33,484 bases of DNA, from contig MNCI01009279.1 of assembly GCA_015680685.1 (NCBI GenBank), positions 136,684 to 170,167 of the forward strand, written 5' to 3'. Source of the stretch: Gnetum montanum. Lineage: Eukaryota > Streptophyta > Gnetopsida > Gnetales > Gnetaceae. Made by a program: the position numbers and the translations under genes. The notes beneath the pieces were generated by a model. It saw nothing but the letters and a program-made list of their open reading frames with translations. It ran no database searches and was not told the DNA's origin. Shown here piece after piece: positions 20,111 to 30,152 of the stretch (the stretch's first letter is position 1; each line of letters opens with the position of its first letter).

Positions 20111-21428
20111 TTAGACGTAATACCGTTTTGAGTACAGATGATTCACTAGGTTTGAGTGCTCGTTGCCGTTGATGTCCGCTAACTTGAATGCTCCATTGCT
20201 GTATGCACCGATGACCAGGAAAGGGCCTTTCCAGTTTGCAGAGAACTTGCCTACTGGTTCACGAATGGCCTTGAGAACTAAGTCTCCTTTCTTGATCGTT
20301 CATTGATGTAGGTTGTGTTGATGCTTCTGTCTCTTTTTATCCTGATATCTTTCTATGATGTCGAGCGTCTGGATGCGTTTCTCCTCCACTGAGTCTAAAT
20401 CCACAATTCTAAACTCATTGTGTTGAGTCTCATTTATAATTTTGGATAGGACCATCTACAATGAGGGAACCTGTAATTCCAAGGGTAGCACTGCTTTGGA
20501 CCATCTACTGCTGTAGGGCGTCCTGTCTGTAGTTGTTCTGCACGTTATACGATACGCCCATAGCACATAGAGGATTTTTTTCATGCTATCATTTTTTGTT
20601 ATTGCTGAGCATCTTCTTAAGTAGATTGATAATCACCTTGTTTGTCACTTCTGCTTGACCATTTGCTTCTAGGTAATAAGGTGAAGAAAAAGATTGTTTG
20701 ATACCAAGATTATTGCAAAAAGATTTGGTTTCTGTGCTACTAAATTGTGGCCTGTTGTCATTCACAATAGTCATAGGGAGCCCAAATCTAGTTACAATAT
20801 TGTCTAAGATGAAATGGAAAACCTGTTGGGATGTAATCTTCTGTAGGGGGATAGCTTCAACCCACTTTGTAAAATACTCGGTGGCAGTGATAATGAAGCT
20901 ATGTCCTGCGGAAGATTTAGGCATGATGGGACCTATGATATTTAGTCCCCATCATTGGAATGGCCAAGTAATCTGAGTAGTGTGTAACTCAGTTGGTGAC
21001 ACGTGTATTAGGTTTGCATAACGCTGACACGTATCACACGTCTTGACTTTGGTAAGACAGTCTCTTTCCATGTACGGCCAATAGTACCCTAGGCATATGA
21101 TTTTAGCGGCCATGGCTCGTGGGGCTACGTGTCCTCCACACAGCCCCTCGTGGACTTCGCTAATTATTTGTTGTGCTTGATCATTATTAACACAGGTGAG
21201 CAATACTCCATCGAAAGAGCGTTTATAGAGAGTACTATCTCCAATGACGTATTGCCTAGCACGCTTATGTACTACATCCTTTTGTGCATGCATTAGCTTA
21301 TGTGGTGGTTCGTCATGCAGAAGGTAAGTCTTAATGTTGTCATACCATTCTGGCGTTCCTCCTACATTTAATGAAGAAATTTGTGCCACCTGGATGACAA
21401 GATTCGTACATTCCATTATCAAAGTGGG
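20111..21428 (-). pseudogene. pol: integrase of Tat element
   Basis: Integrase inserts element cDNA into the genome. Read from about 21428 down to the TAA at 20111-20113. The N-terminal zinc-binding region (H-x-x-x-x-x-x-H, then CDTCQ, 21240-21025) is readable. The catalytic core follows after an in-frame TGA near 20952: WGLNIIGPI, where the first acidic residue is usually Asp and here is Asn; the second Asp is kept in IVNDNRPQF; Glu is kept in YYLEANGQAEV. A frameshift occurs at about 20589. The C-terminus has the block AVLPLEL and the GPY/F-type module GKFSANWKGPFLV, ending SKRYYV. Several stops make it non-functional. Confidence 0.9.
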
Positions 21429-21855
21429 CTAGGTGGCAAATAAGCGTGGTGGCATGTTCAATGCTAGGGTGGCCAGTGCATTGGCCACAACGTTTTCATT
21501 ACGTGGCACATGTTGGGCATCGACTTTCGCAAATTGTTTTAGGAGATCTTTAGCCATATTGCAGTAGGGCTATAGATGCACAGCTTTGTAGGCGTAGACT
21601 CCTGTGATTTGATTGATGACGAGCATCGAATCGCCTCAGATTGCCAGGTGTTGAAGGTTGAGTTCTCTGGCTATCAATAATCCTCTGAGGAGTCCCTAAT
21701 ATTCTACCATGTTGTTCGTATAAGGGAAGGCTAGGCAGTAAGCCAATGGATGCACATCCTTAGGGGCAAGCGTAAGAATAGTGGCAGCACTGCCACCTTT
21801 AGTAGTTGAAGCTCCATCGAAGTATAACGTCGCTTCGAGGCTTATTGATATAGGG
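21429..21855 (-). pseudogene. pol: second RNase H domain (aRNH) of Tat element
   Basis: Between the first RNase H and integrase, one frame reads as a full RNase H of the type found as an extra domain in plant Tat-lineage elements. The blocks are LYFDGAS, then PYTNNMVEY with Glu, then GDSMLVINQITGVYAYKA, then HVPRNENVVANALATLA. In the last block the usual Asp of A-D-A-L-A is Asn. There are three stops inside it (after EY, before GDS and after HL) and one at its end (21429-21431) in frame with integrase. The role assigned in the family is degradation of the RNA template. Its presence is the main reason for the Tat assignment. Confidence 0.85.
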
Positions 21856-21949
21856 CTTAAACTATGTACATGCTCATCTGGGAATTCTGGCTCTATTGTA
21901 GCTTGATCTTTAATAAGTGATATTGCTAGCTGGTCAGCTATAGCCTGAC

Positions 21950-22310
21950 CTTTGGTGGACGATTGGCCAACATAGCATAAATTGAACTCAGTTGTGATAG
22001 CTTTCTAGTGAGCTATCCTACTACTCTCATACAAGCTATTTGAGATAGCCTGCAGGACGTTGTTTTTGCAAATGATATTGACCTGATTGCGGAAAAGATA
22101 ATGCCTACATTTTTTAAGTGCGAAGACTAATGTCAAATAGTTATGCTCCACTTCATTGTACCTTGTCTCATACGCGAATAGGGCGTGGCTAAGGTAATAG
22201 ATAGGGGCTTCTGACCCATCATTCCTTTTTTGGCATAGTAACACAGCTATAGACACGTCTGAGTTAGCTAGATAAATGTAAAAAGGCTGATCCCTTTGTG
22301 GTGGAAAACC
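21950..22310 (-). pseudogene. pol: first RNase H domain of Tat element
   Basis: It follows RT after a frameshift near 22268. Readable blocks are LANSDVSIAVLL (catalytic Asp), APIYYLSHAL, YNEVEHNYLTLVFALKKCRHYL (Glu) and, after a stop near 22005, GQAIADQLA (late Asp). The order and spacing are those of Ty3/gypsy RNase H. It removes the RNA strand during cDNA synthesis. This copy is inactivated by the frameshift and a stop. Confidence 0.85.
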
Positions 22311-23583
22311 ATTGGTAAATTTTGTAGCTCCTTTTTTAAGTTGTCAAATGCACGCTGGCAGTTTTCGGTCCATTCGAAATTAACACCCTTCTTAAGAAGG
22401 TGTTGCATAGGATGTAATTTATCTGTTAACTTCGAAATGAACTGCCTGATGAACTGTAGTCTGCCTTGTAACCCATGTAGTTCTTTGAGGTTTGTAGGTG
22501 ACATTAAATCGACGATGGCTTTAACTTTGTCGGGGTCGACTCGAATGCTAGTCTCTGATACCACAAACCCCAACATGCATTTGGTTTTGACTCCAAATAC
22601 GCATTTCTTTGGGTTAAGCCGTAAGTCATTCTTAAGACATCGTTTAAAGATTAACTTCAGGTCTTTTGAATGATCTTCAAACTTTATAGACTTGACAGCT
22701 ATGTCATCTATGTAGTCGTTCAATCTCCCTAAAAGGTAGTCGCTAAAGATGTATGTCATGGCTCGTTGATACGTTGCCCTAACGTTTTTTAGCCTAAAGG
22801 CATCATAGTATAACAGTAGGTCCCCCAGGGCATCATGAATGTTGTGGTCAATTGATGCTCTGGGTTAATGCGAATTTGATCATAACCTAAGAAACCATCC
22901 ATAAAGGATAGAAGTGCATGACCAGTTGTTGTGTCGATCAGTTGGTCGATACTTGGTAGCGAGAAATTGTCCTAAATCGTAGCCTTGTTTAGGTCTTGGA
23001 AGTCTATGCAGATGCGTATACCTCCTGTTTTCTTAGAAACAACTACGATGTTGAACACCCAATCTAAGTAATCAACCGCGCGAATAAAACCAGCCTGATA
23101 TAGCTTGGTGATTTCATTATGCACTACTAACATGATTTCTGGCTTAATCTTTCGTGACTTCTGTCTAATTGCTTTGATGCATGCGTCTAAAATTATGTTA
23201 TGCTGTATTAATCTCGGGTCTAATCCCAACATGTCTTCATATGACCACGCAAATACAGCAACATTGTTTTGGAGCACTTGCGTTATGCCATTCTGTGTTT
23301 GTTGGTCTAAGAGGGAACTAACTCTAAGAGTTTTATTTTCACCTTTGTGCGTAACCACAGGGACCTCGTCGAGAGGGTCCTCGATCACATCACCAGCCTC
23401 CAGGCCTAGAGTTCGAGCTAAATGTTCTGGCCAATCTAAGGATATTTCTGATGTTGCTATGGCTACGTCACAAGGGGTAGGTTCTATTTCTATCAGCGTG
23501 TAGTTAAACTATCTAATGGTCTCCTCGTATGGGCCTGTTAAGGCTAATGGTGCGGATAAAGCTGCATCCATTTGCGAATCGCC
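22268..23583 (-). pseudogene. pol: reverse transcriptase of Tat element
   Basis: The minus-strand frame runs from the putative splice acceptor at 23583/23584 to about 22268, with stops and at least one frameshift (near 22800). An N-terminal linker (AVFAWSYEDMLGLDP) is followed by the RT fingers and palm: GGIRICIDFQDLNKAT, LPSIDQLID, FMDGFLGYDQI (first catalytic Asp) and YIDD at about 22702-22713 (catalytic pair). The connection segment LNPKKCVFGV...LGFVVS and WTENCQRAFDNLKKEL follow. These are the standard Ty3/gypsy blocks in the standard order. Confidence 0.93.
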
Positions 23584-23689
23584 CTGCAAAAAATGTCAGA
23601 AAAGGAAGTTGTTACATTATTTTTTTACTAATCTGTTGAACAATAAGATTTTGTTTTTGTCTTTGTTGCGTTAGGGTTGCATATTAAAG

Positions 23690-23910
23690 AGGCTTTCAGT
23701 TTAAGGTCTTAGTGGATCGTTACAAATATGTCTGGTCTGTAAAATAATGACGAGCTCAGCTTCCTAGATGCTAACGTATGAAATAAAATGAAAGATGCAA
23801 CGTGGCATGTCTAGCGTGTCGTGAAATTTGAATTTTTGTACAGACCGTAGTTAATGCAGCCGACCTACGAGATGATAAATCTATTAGTTTAAGGTCATTT
23901 CGGACCGTGA
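23690..23910. repeat. two minisatellite-type units near intron 3' end
   Basis: AGTTTAAGGTCTTAGTGGATCG begins near 23698 and AGTTTAAGGTCATTTCGGACCG near 23890. They are single units of the 27-bp repeat found in tandem at 28954-29034 at the opposite end of the intron, so the antisense cassette is bracketed by related repeats. Confidence 0.65.
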
Positions 23911-24031
23911 TCTATACAATATCTACAAAATTAATGCCCTAATCTTCACATTTCATGTCATACAGATATCGGTGTTTCAGGAAAGTTCTGCATTGATTGG
24001 GCAGAAAGAAAAGTTAGTTTCAAGCATTTTG

Positions 24032-24038
24032 TTTATAA
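24032..24038 (+). promoter_or_regulatory. TATA box of antisense cassette
   Basis: TTTATAAA within TTGTTTATAAACC, about 125 bp upstream of the cassette's first ATG at 24161 and on the plus strand. It is the only good TATA box near that ATG. It would give the cassette its own promoter, opposite to the element's LTR promoter. Confidence 0.5.
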
Positions 24039-24160
24039 ACCAGTGGTTCATCTTCAAAACAGGTTACAAATATCGCGAATTTAGATTTTGGCTATAGCAA
24101 AAAAGGAGTAGAAGCAAGGCGTAAACAGAGGATTTTACGAAAACTCATTCGATTGCAACT

Positions 24161-25690
24161 ATGGCACCAAAGGTCAAGGGGAAGAATGCTAAACTGACGA
24201 GGATTGACAAAGTGCAGGAGAGTTTGCTGTGGGCTTCACAAGCCAAAGTCGAGGCTCGGGAAGTTACTCCGCTTAACTGGTAAGTCGTCATTCACCCTTT
24301 TGTACTATTGTTGTATTTGTTGCAGCGTCATAGTTATCTATTATTTTCCTGAATGCGTATGTTGCGTTGAGCGTTAATACCTATTTACGCAGGCTGAGCT
24401 ATTGTGGTTTGCGATATTACCTTCGTCTTCACTATTGGAGACGAACCTCATATCGTTACAAGGGTTTAGGTAACATTGAGCAAGACTGAGCGAACGTCGT
24501 GTATAATCGAAAGACCTAGGTATTATATCTTTGGGTAGTATAATCAGGGTTTTGTTTTCCTTTCCTTTATTCCCGTAATAGTTGCATGTTACGCTGGAGT
24601 AATACACAGTGTTGCTTTCATCGCCATTGTCAGAGACAGACCTTGAGTTGTTGCAAGGGTTTGGGCGATTCTGGCCATGCGTTTCCATTGAAATCTGTAA
24701 TTTTCTGGGAATCAGGCGAATCCTATTATAATGTGATGAATGTTCATGTTCAAATGCTTTATCTAATGGTAACATGTTTTCATTGTACAGTATTATGTTA
24801 AAGCCCATCCTAATCATTTTGGACATCGTGGGCGTTTTGTGCTGCATGCATGTTCTCGCGGCCAATGTTCCTCCTCCTCATGCTCGTATAAAGGGGGAGG
24901 CGGTGTGGTTCCGAAGAGGTGCGCGGGGGTTGTTGCAATTTCTGTTTCATAATTACAACGTAATCATTTGGTCGCATCTACCAAACGATGTAGCTACTAC
25001 TATTTTGGAGATGCTACTAGTTGGTTCGACACAGAGTGTCTTGGCGTTTCTGACAGATGGCAGGATTGAAACTGCACGGGCACAAGACCGCGAACAGAGT
25101 GCCAAAGGTTTGAGGCGTTTGAACTAGATCTAGGAGATGCCCAGATTCAACTGTTATCACTCCTACAATACTCTGTTCGTGGCCCGCGACCTCACAACTT
25201 ATTTCCAAAACCCACCTGGTACCGTGTATTATGCTAGTGGGTAAGAATTTAAATTTGTGGCATTTCAATGTATGGCAACGTGCTAACTATTGTTTAAATT
25301 TCTGTTGAGCGTAAAGAATTAGTCCATTTTCTGTGATGTAGATTCTTCATCAATGACAATGGTCTCCTGGGTGATAATGATACCTTGTCATTGACTGAAA
25401 GGGCTATAGGTGAATTCACTACTATTAGCAACGTACGGGCCGCTGTCATGGAACAACTAGCGTTTGAAATTTCTATAATACTTGACCCGTTATGCCGACT
25501 TCTTTTCTAGATGTAAAAATCTTGGCTGGCTGGATAAGTAATGGACTTTGGATCCTCCCCTGACTATCGTTGATGTGCAAAGGAAAATCTCTCCGTTTCC
25601 TTTGCCATTCAGACCTAGTAAACTTCGTTACAATGATGAATTGTGTCAATATTATCAGCTAGTGATGATGTGTGAAGTTGTCTCATTTTT
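24161..25690 (+). pseudogene. antisense gene part 1: FCP1/NIF-like HAD phosphatase
   Basis: Proposed exons: 24161-24279 (ATG, basic N-terminus), 24393 to about 24518, 24791-25240 and 25342 to about 25537, with GT-AG introns; the phases agree at 24279/24393 and 25240/25342. Exon 3 reads PILIILDIVGVL, VWFRRGARGLLQFLFHNY, then VIIWSHL, and finally YNTLFVARD...NPPGTVYY. This is the order of the FCP1/SCP (NIF) phosphatase domain, which removes phosphates from proteins such as the RNA polymerase II tail. Motif I keeps the first Asp but has Val for the second; the usual VDD of motif IV is VAR. Two in-frame TAG codons lie near 25125. After about 25540 the frame shifts to a block at 25548-25670. It is decayed, and probably non-catalytic even before decay. 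Confidence 0.65.
24398..24662. repeat. diverged 70-bp duplication inside antisense gene
   Basis: 24398-24467 and 24593-24662 align without gaps, both beginning GCT and ending CAAGGGTTT, at roughly 60% identity. The first copy is in proposed exon 2; the second lies in the following intron. This looks like an old exon duplication. Confidence 0.55.
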
Positions 25691-25730
25691 TTTATTATCT
25701 TGGCTTAGCTATTATTTTTTATGTGCACAG

Positions 25731-28533
25731 TTAGGGAATCAAGCGAGATTACGATCATGGCTTCTGGTCGTGATGCGAGCAATATCTTTTTCTACTATGG
25801 TGACATAAAGGAGACACAACGCTGGCTTGGCCATAAAGCGGCCCTAGTTGTTTTGACCAATAACCTTCGGGAGGTTGACCTGATGGACTTGTTCTTGGCC
25901 ATAACCCTTGATGTTACTGCGGGTAAAATGTTGACCTTAGTCAACTCCTTTAGTGAAGAAGCTGAGTGTCTCTGTGTATGCATGCGTAACGTGCACGTAA
26001 ATTTTTACATTGACACTCAACTGTTCATCGATCTCTTCGGGGTTCCCTCTGATGGCTTTCCTATAGAGGAAAAGTCAAAGAGGTGCGCCAAATACCAAGA
26101 AGAGATAGAGGAGTGGCTAGGGGTTAGGATGGAGGCCAAAGGGATTCTTGCTAATGGGATTGAGTTGGCGGTGGCCAACACCATTTATCCCCTTTTCTGA
26201 GCTCGGGCCTTCCCCAAGACACTCTCCCAAGGGAGATTCCCACTATAGAGTGAGCTCGCATTATGCAAGAGGTCATGGAGGAGGGGACGTGATTCAATTG
26301 GACTAGCTATTTTGCCGAAGGCCTGCGCGTTGAAATCATCAAGCTTCGCAAGAAGCTTGAGTCCCGTTTCAATGTGCATTTTGCCTATTTTATAGCTTGC
26401 TTCTGGCACTTTGTCGAGCTTTTGGTAGTCCAAAGAAATGGAGTCTGGATGCAGCAGGATCGCAGCTAGATTTCTAAACCATGGATTTTCCATATTTTTG
26501 GCACTGTCTGGTCACAGGACCCTCCTGAAGGGATCGGGGATTCGTTATCTATAACGACTAAGGACATGGCGGCGCCTTGAATGCGAGGTTAAGACAACAT
26601 GGGTGGGGCGCTCCTTTCCTATACTGGTGATGCATCAAGGGGGAAGTGCTTGGTGGCTAAGATAGTGGACTCGTTGGTGCCTCAGAAGAAGCCTCGTTTG
26701 ACCGAGGAGTCTGCCGAGCTAGCAAGTAGTGCGAGGCAGAAGATGCAAGTCAAGTTTCGAAGGAGTAATCCTCAACAAGTAAGCAAAGGAATGTGCTAAT
26801 AGTTACATTTATGCTGCGTATAAACATTTTTATGTCACAATTTATTGAACTAGAGCAAAATTTTGTGTTAACTGAGAACGTTGTGTAACAGTGAAGGAGA
26901 AGGTTGTGGAAAGGTTAACCCCTGAAACAAGGGCGAGGAAGAGGCCCCAGCCTTGGAAGAAGAGGCTGTAGTCAACCAGGCGAGCAGCGTGCAGGTTCCT
27001 GCGCACGAGAAGGAAGTAGCAGTGGAAGATGCCGAAGTCCCTTCGACCCAGACAAGAAGAGGTAAATGATCCATGACTTAGGAGGTAAATTACTTCTAAA
27101 GGTTATATTGGTTATCGTAATGTTTCAGTTATGTCCTCATATGGAACTTGTTCTACTTAATAGGTGACCAGGACATACACTTGTCAACAGTGGCGACTCG
27201 ATACTCGGGCGAATTTCTCGATAAATTCGCCTTTATGGAAGGGGTTGTCCAAGATATGATCGGTTGCTTGGAGCAAATCGATCCTAAAGCAGGTACACCA
27301 TGATCATTACGTAGAAGTTGTTCCATTGTGGTATTGTGTTATTCTAATTATGCCTAATCGCCATGTTATGTTGTTAGGAGCTCGACTTAGGTCGGATTCG
27401 TTGGAGCCTATTGATCTAGACACCACCAAACCCTCCTCGGAAGTGACCATCGTGCCGCGCAGCATTTACAATGAGATGCGTAAATGTGTGGTACGCTCGA
27501 CTCGCTCCTTGTGGAAATGTCAAAGCATAAACGAGGACCTTTGGAAGAGGTTGCAAAGGTCGGAGAAAGAGAGGGTAGCTTTAGGTGATGAAGTGGGGGA
27601 TTTGAGGTCACGGAACAAATTCCTACAAGCTCAAGGGATGGGCAACGAGGACTGGTAGAAGGCTGTTGTAGACTATGCTCATTATTGGACGGTCGTCTGA
27701 AATAGTGTCTAGACTAGCCGTGAACTGGTCGAGCAGTGGATGCAAATGGACCTCCTAGCTCAAAAGAATCAAGACTGGAAGGACTATAATGCGAGTGTGC
27801 AAGAATGGAGGTAGACGCAGAAAGATCATAAACATGTCTATAAGCAGGACTGCGCTACCTACCGTCAACATTACAGGGACTCTACCGTCGAGGCTCAGTC
27901 TCTTCAACTATTCCTTGACATTATTGGTGCTTCCAGTGCATTTGAAAGGTTTCAAGAGCAGGTGACAGTAAGTGCCTCCTCATAAAGGGAAATGACCCTT
28001 CCTGGGGGAGAGACAACCATTCCTTTCTTCTTCCCTGAACCACCTCGCTGGGCTCCTGTGGAGAAAGAGAAGGTCAAGATGAACGCCAATCTAGGGGATG
28101 GTGTTTGGTCTGAGCTTACCAAGGACGAAATCATGCAACGTTTGTGGATTGGCTTAGAACAAATCCCGTTTGCTACTGATGCAGGACCATCACAAGTGAG
28201 TGGTTGTTTTATTATGCCTTTTGTCATACCTAGTTTTGATCGTGATGTCAGTATGCGTGTTATGTATAATTGCAGGAACGACCTGAGGAGGTTCCTCAGC
28301 GAGACGAATGTAACGTGGATGACGGTTCTCACGAAGAGGGTTTGCAAGGGACAGAGCATAATGGTGATGATCAACGCCATGGAAAACAACTTCATACAGA
28401 AGAGCCTGGCAGGGAGGACCACCTTCATGAAGAAATGCCACCTGAAAAAGGTGGCCCCTATGACGAAGATTTTCTCGGGGTGGAGATTGAGCTGAGGGAT
28501 ACGAGTGGCAGCGGGAACAAAGGAGATGCATAG
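25731..28533 (+). pseudogene. antisense gene part 2: Transposase_32-like, coiled coil, acidic tail
   Basis: It begins after TGTGCACAG at 25730; an ATG lies at 25757. The first block (25757-26200) has the pattern CMRNVHVNFYIDTQLFIDLFG, similar to the plant transposon domain Transposase_32. After a frameshift it continues NWTSYFAEGLRVEIIKLRKK with stops. Further exons: about 26599-26778 (basic), 26892-27061 (acidic), 27164-27292, 27378-28195 and 28276-28533. The introns are 80-113 bp, GT-AG, and the phases agree at 27061/27164, 27292/27378 and 28195/28276. The long exon is a Trp- and Gln-rich coiled coil with TAG or TGA at Trp-like positions. The last exon is strongly acidic and ends at TAG 28531-28533. 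It may be one gene with part 1 or a separate gene. The role is unknown. Confidence 0.65.
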
Positions 28534-28719
28534 TGTGGCTATACTAGCCACAGTTCGTTTTTTTATGATGGGAAAGACAATATTTTTATTTGACACTTTA
28601 ATGCAAATTTGGTCTAAGTTAATGTTCTTTTGCTGTTCTCGTTTTATGCAAAGCGTAAATGAGTAGGTTTTGGTGCTATGAGAAATGGAAAATAGTTTTA
28701 AGCATGTAACGTAAATGAA
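28534..28719. other. downstream flank of antisense cassette
   Basis: AT-rich sequence just after the cassette's stop codon, with a T-rich stretch and no canonical AATAAA within it. It leads directly into the minisatellite block. No gene is seen. Confidence 0.4.
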
Positions 28720-29034
28720 GTTACTAGTTTAAAGTCATTGCAGGCCACTAGGTAATTCAGATGCAGAGCGTAAATGAGATTGCTAACTTTAGGCCATCTG
28801 AACCTTTGACTAGTTCAAGCATAAATTGTAATTTAAATAGGTAGTTTTAAGGCCATCTCAGGCCCAGGATAGTTTAAGGCCATTTCGAGCCCCTGCTATG
28901 TGTGTGAAAGAATCGCGTCAAGTCATCAATTTTAAGCCATGGCAGGCTACGATTAGTTTAAGGCCATTTCGGGCCCTGGGTAGTTTAAGGCCATTGCGGG
29001 CCATGAATAGTTTAAGGCCATTGTAGGCCATGGA
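28720..29034. repeat. 27-bp minisatellite at intron 5' end
   Basis: TAGTTTAAGGCCATT-C/G-GGGCC units start at 28954, 28981 and 29008, exactly 27 bp apart and nearly identical. Eroded units lie at about 28722, 28844, 28870 and 28927. The same core occurs at 23698 and 23890 across the antisense cassette and, more diverged, at 19738-20095. Confidence 0.85.
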
Positions 29035-29087
29035 TATTTCAGGTGCAAAGCATATATGATTAGTTGTAGATAAGTGTAAATGAGAGT

Positions 29088-29175
29088 AGCTGGTGGAAAC
29101 GTAAAAATAAGCATAAGCGTAAAATGAGCATAGCTGGTGGAAACGTAAAAATAAGCATAAGTGTAAAATGAGCAT
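29088..29175. repeat. 44-bp direct repeat, two copies
   Basis: AGCTGGTGGAAACGTAAAAA followed by TAAGCATAAG-GTAAAATGAGCAT is present at 29088 and 29132, with one visible base difference. It lies between the 27-bp minisatellite and the candidate splice donor. Confidence 0.85.
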
Positions 29176-29177
29176 AG

Positions 29178-30152
29178 CTAAATAGATGATGAAGGAGTAT
29201 ATGTAAACTGCATGGCAATTAGATAACAAGGTTTACTTGTTAAGTCTTGTAATTGCTTCCTGATAGCCTTTATTTTTGGTGATGCGTAAAGACGAGGGAA
29301 TTTATGATCCTTTTCCTTCACATTGTAATCTTCCTCTTGGAATGGTAATTTGGCCCAAGTTAGGCTGTCGTCGACCACTGTTTCGGCTAGTTCGGGTATT
29401 TGGACAGGGGACTGATCTTCAGGCATTTCGATTTTCGACCCCTGTTCCTTCTCTATGTTATTAATAGCTTGAAGGGTTATTTCATCACCGTGAATGACCA
29501 CTTCTCCTCCTGCGTAGGGTAGATGGATCTCCTAATGTATAGGTGATGAAACTGCCCTCAGTTGAGCCAACCAAGACCTCCCTAGGATCAAGTTGAAGCC
29601 AGGCATCTCTTTGACGATAATAAAGGTTGCGTCTGTGGGGAACTGCTCCCCTGCCACAAAGTTGATGTGCACTGTGCCTTTGACTTGCACTCATGCCCCG
29701 TTGAACGACTTTAAACACGATGACGTGGTATGATCGATCAGACCTAGCTTATCCACTATGGGATAGGGGATGACATTAGCGGTCGCTCAATCATCCACAT
29801 GCACCCTCCAAATTTGGTGTTGACCAACCCAAATGGTGATGAACATGAGCACTGTTGTCACCTGATCCTTTTCTGGGTCATCCTTAATGGATTCGTCGCG
29901 AAAGGTCAACAAGGAAGGCCTAGGTTTCTCAGCCACGAGAAAAAGCATAATGGAATGAATCGCTTCTTCATCTGCAGGCAGGCTTTCGTCCATAGGTATG
30001 GACATTAGCATGCAAATCATAGCCTCACGATGTTTCTGTGATGTCATGGGTAAGTCATAAAGGCTCAATGTTGTATTTTTTTTGTTTAAGAGCCTGTTTG
30101 ACTTGTGTAAAGGCATCGAAGAGATCCCACCCATGATTTGGCTGCTTGTCAC
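29178..30152 (-). pseudogene. pro: protease region of Tat element
   Basis: An aspartic protease that would cut the polyprotein. On the minus strand, VWRVHVDD-type sequence near 29800 is followed by a TGA where the active-site Gly would stand and then ATANVIPYPIVDKLGL, the usual flap-side neighbour of D-[ST]-G-A. Further on comes the conserved ending FNLILGRSWL near 29595. After another stop the frame continues through an acidic linker to 29178, just past the candidate intron donor. Two to three stops and a frameshift inactivate it. The spacing and blocks are those of plant Ty3 retropepsins. Confidence 0.8.

Larger units (their letters stand above)
23584..29236 (-). other. putative sense-strand intron between protease and RT
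   Basis: On the minus strand the RT reading frame starts abruptly after ACATTTTTTGCAG, a strong 3' splice site (AG at 23585-23584), in frame with GGC GAT TCG CAA ATG GAT. On the protease side a candidate donor, ACAA followed by GTAAAC, lies at 29236-29231, though its phase does not match and decay may have shifted it. Ogre-type Tat elements are known to have an intron between protease and RT, so the position is expected. The 5.65-kb interval contains no sense-strand coding, but holds an entire plus-strand gene cassette and minisatellites at both ends. Confidence 0.6.

Noticed and set aside
24374-24865. Minus-strand open frame of 163 codons
   Set aside because: It lies opposite the antisense gene's exons, shows no motif, and its internal repetition is explained by the 70-bp duplication read backwards.
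24161-28533. Separate nested transposon inside the Tat element
   Set aside because: I looked for LTRs, terminal inverted repeats and target duplications around the cassette and saw none. Only minisatellite units flank it, and these also belong to the host element. A nested insertion cannot be fully excluded.
27952-28596. Minus-strand open frame of 214 codons
   Set aside because: It is the longest open frame in the window, but it overlaps plus-strand exons with matching splice sites and phases and an acidic tail. It has no motif and crosses the 80-bp plus-strand intron. Treated as a shadow.
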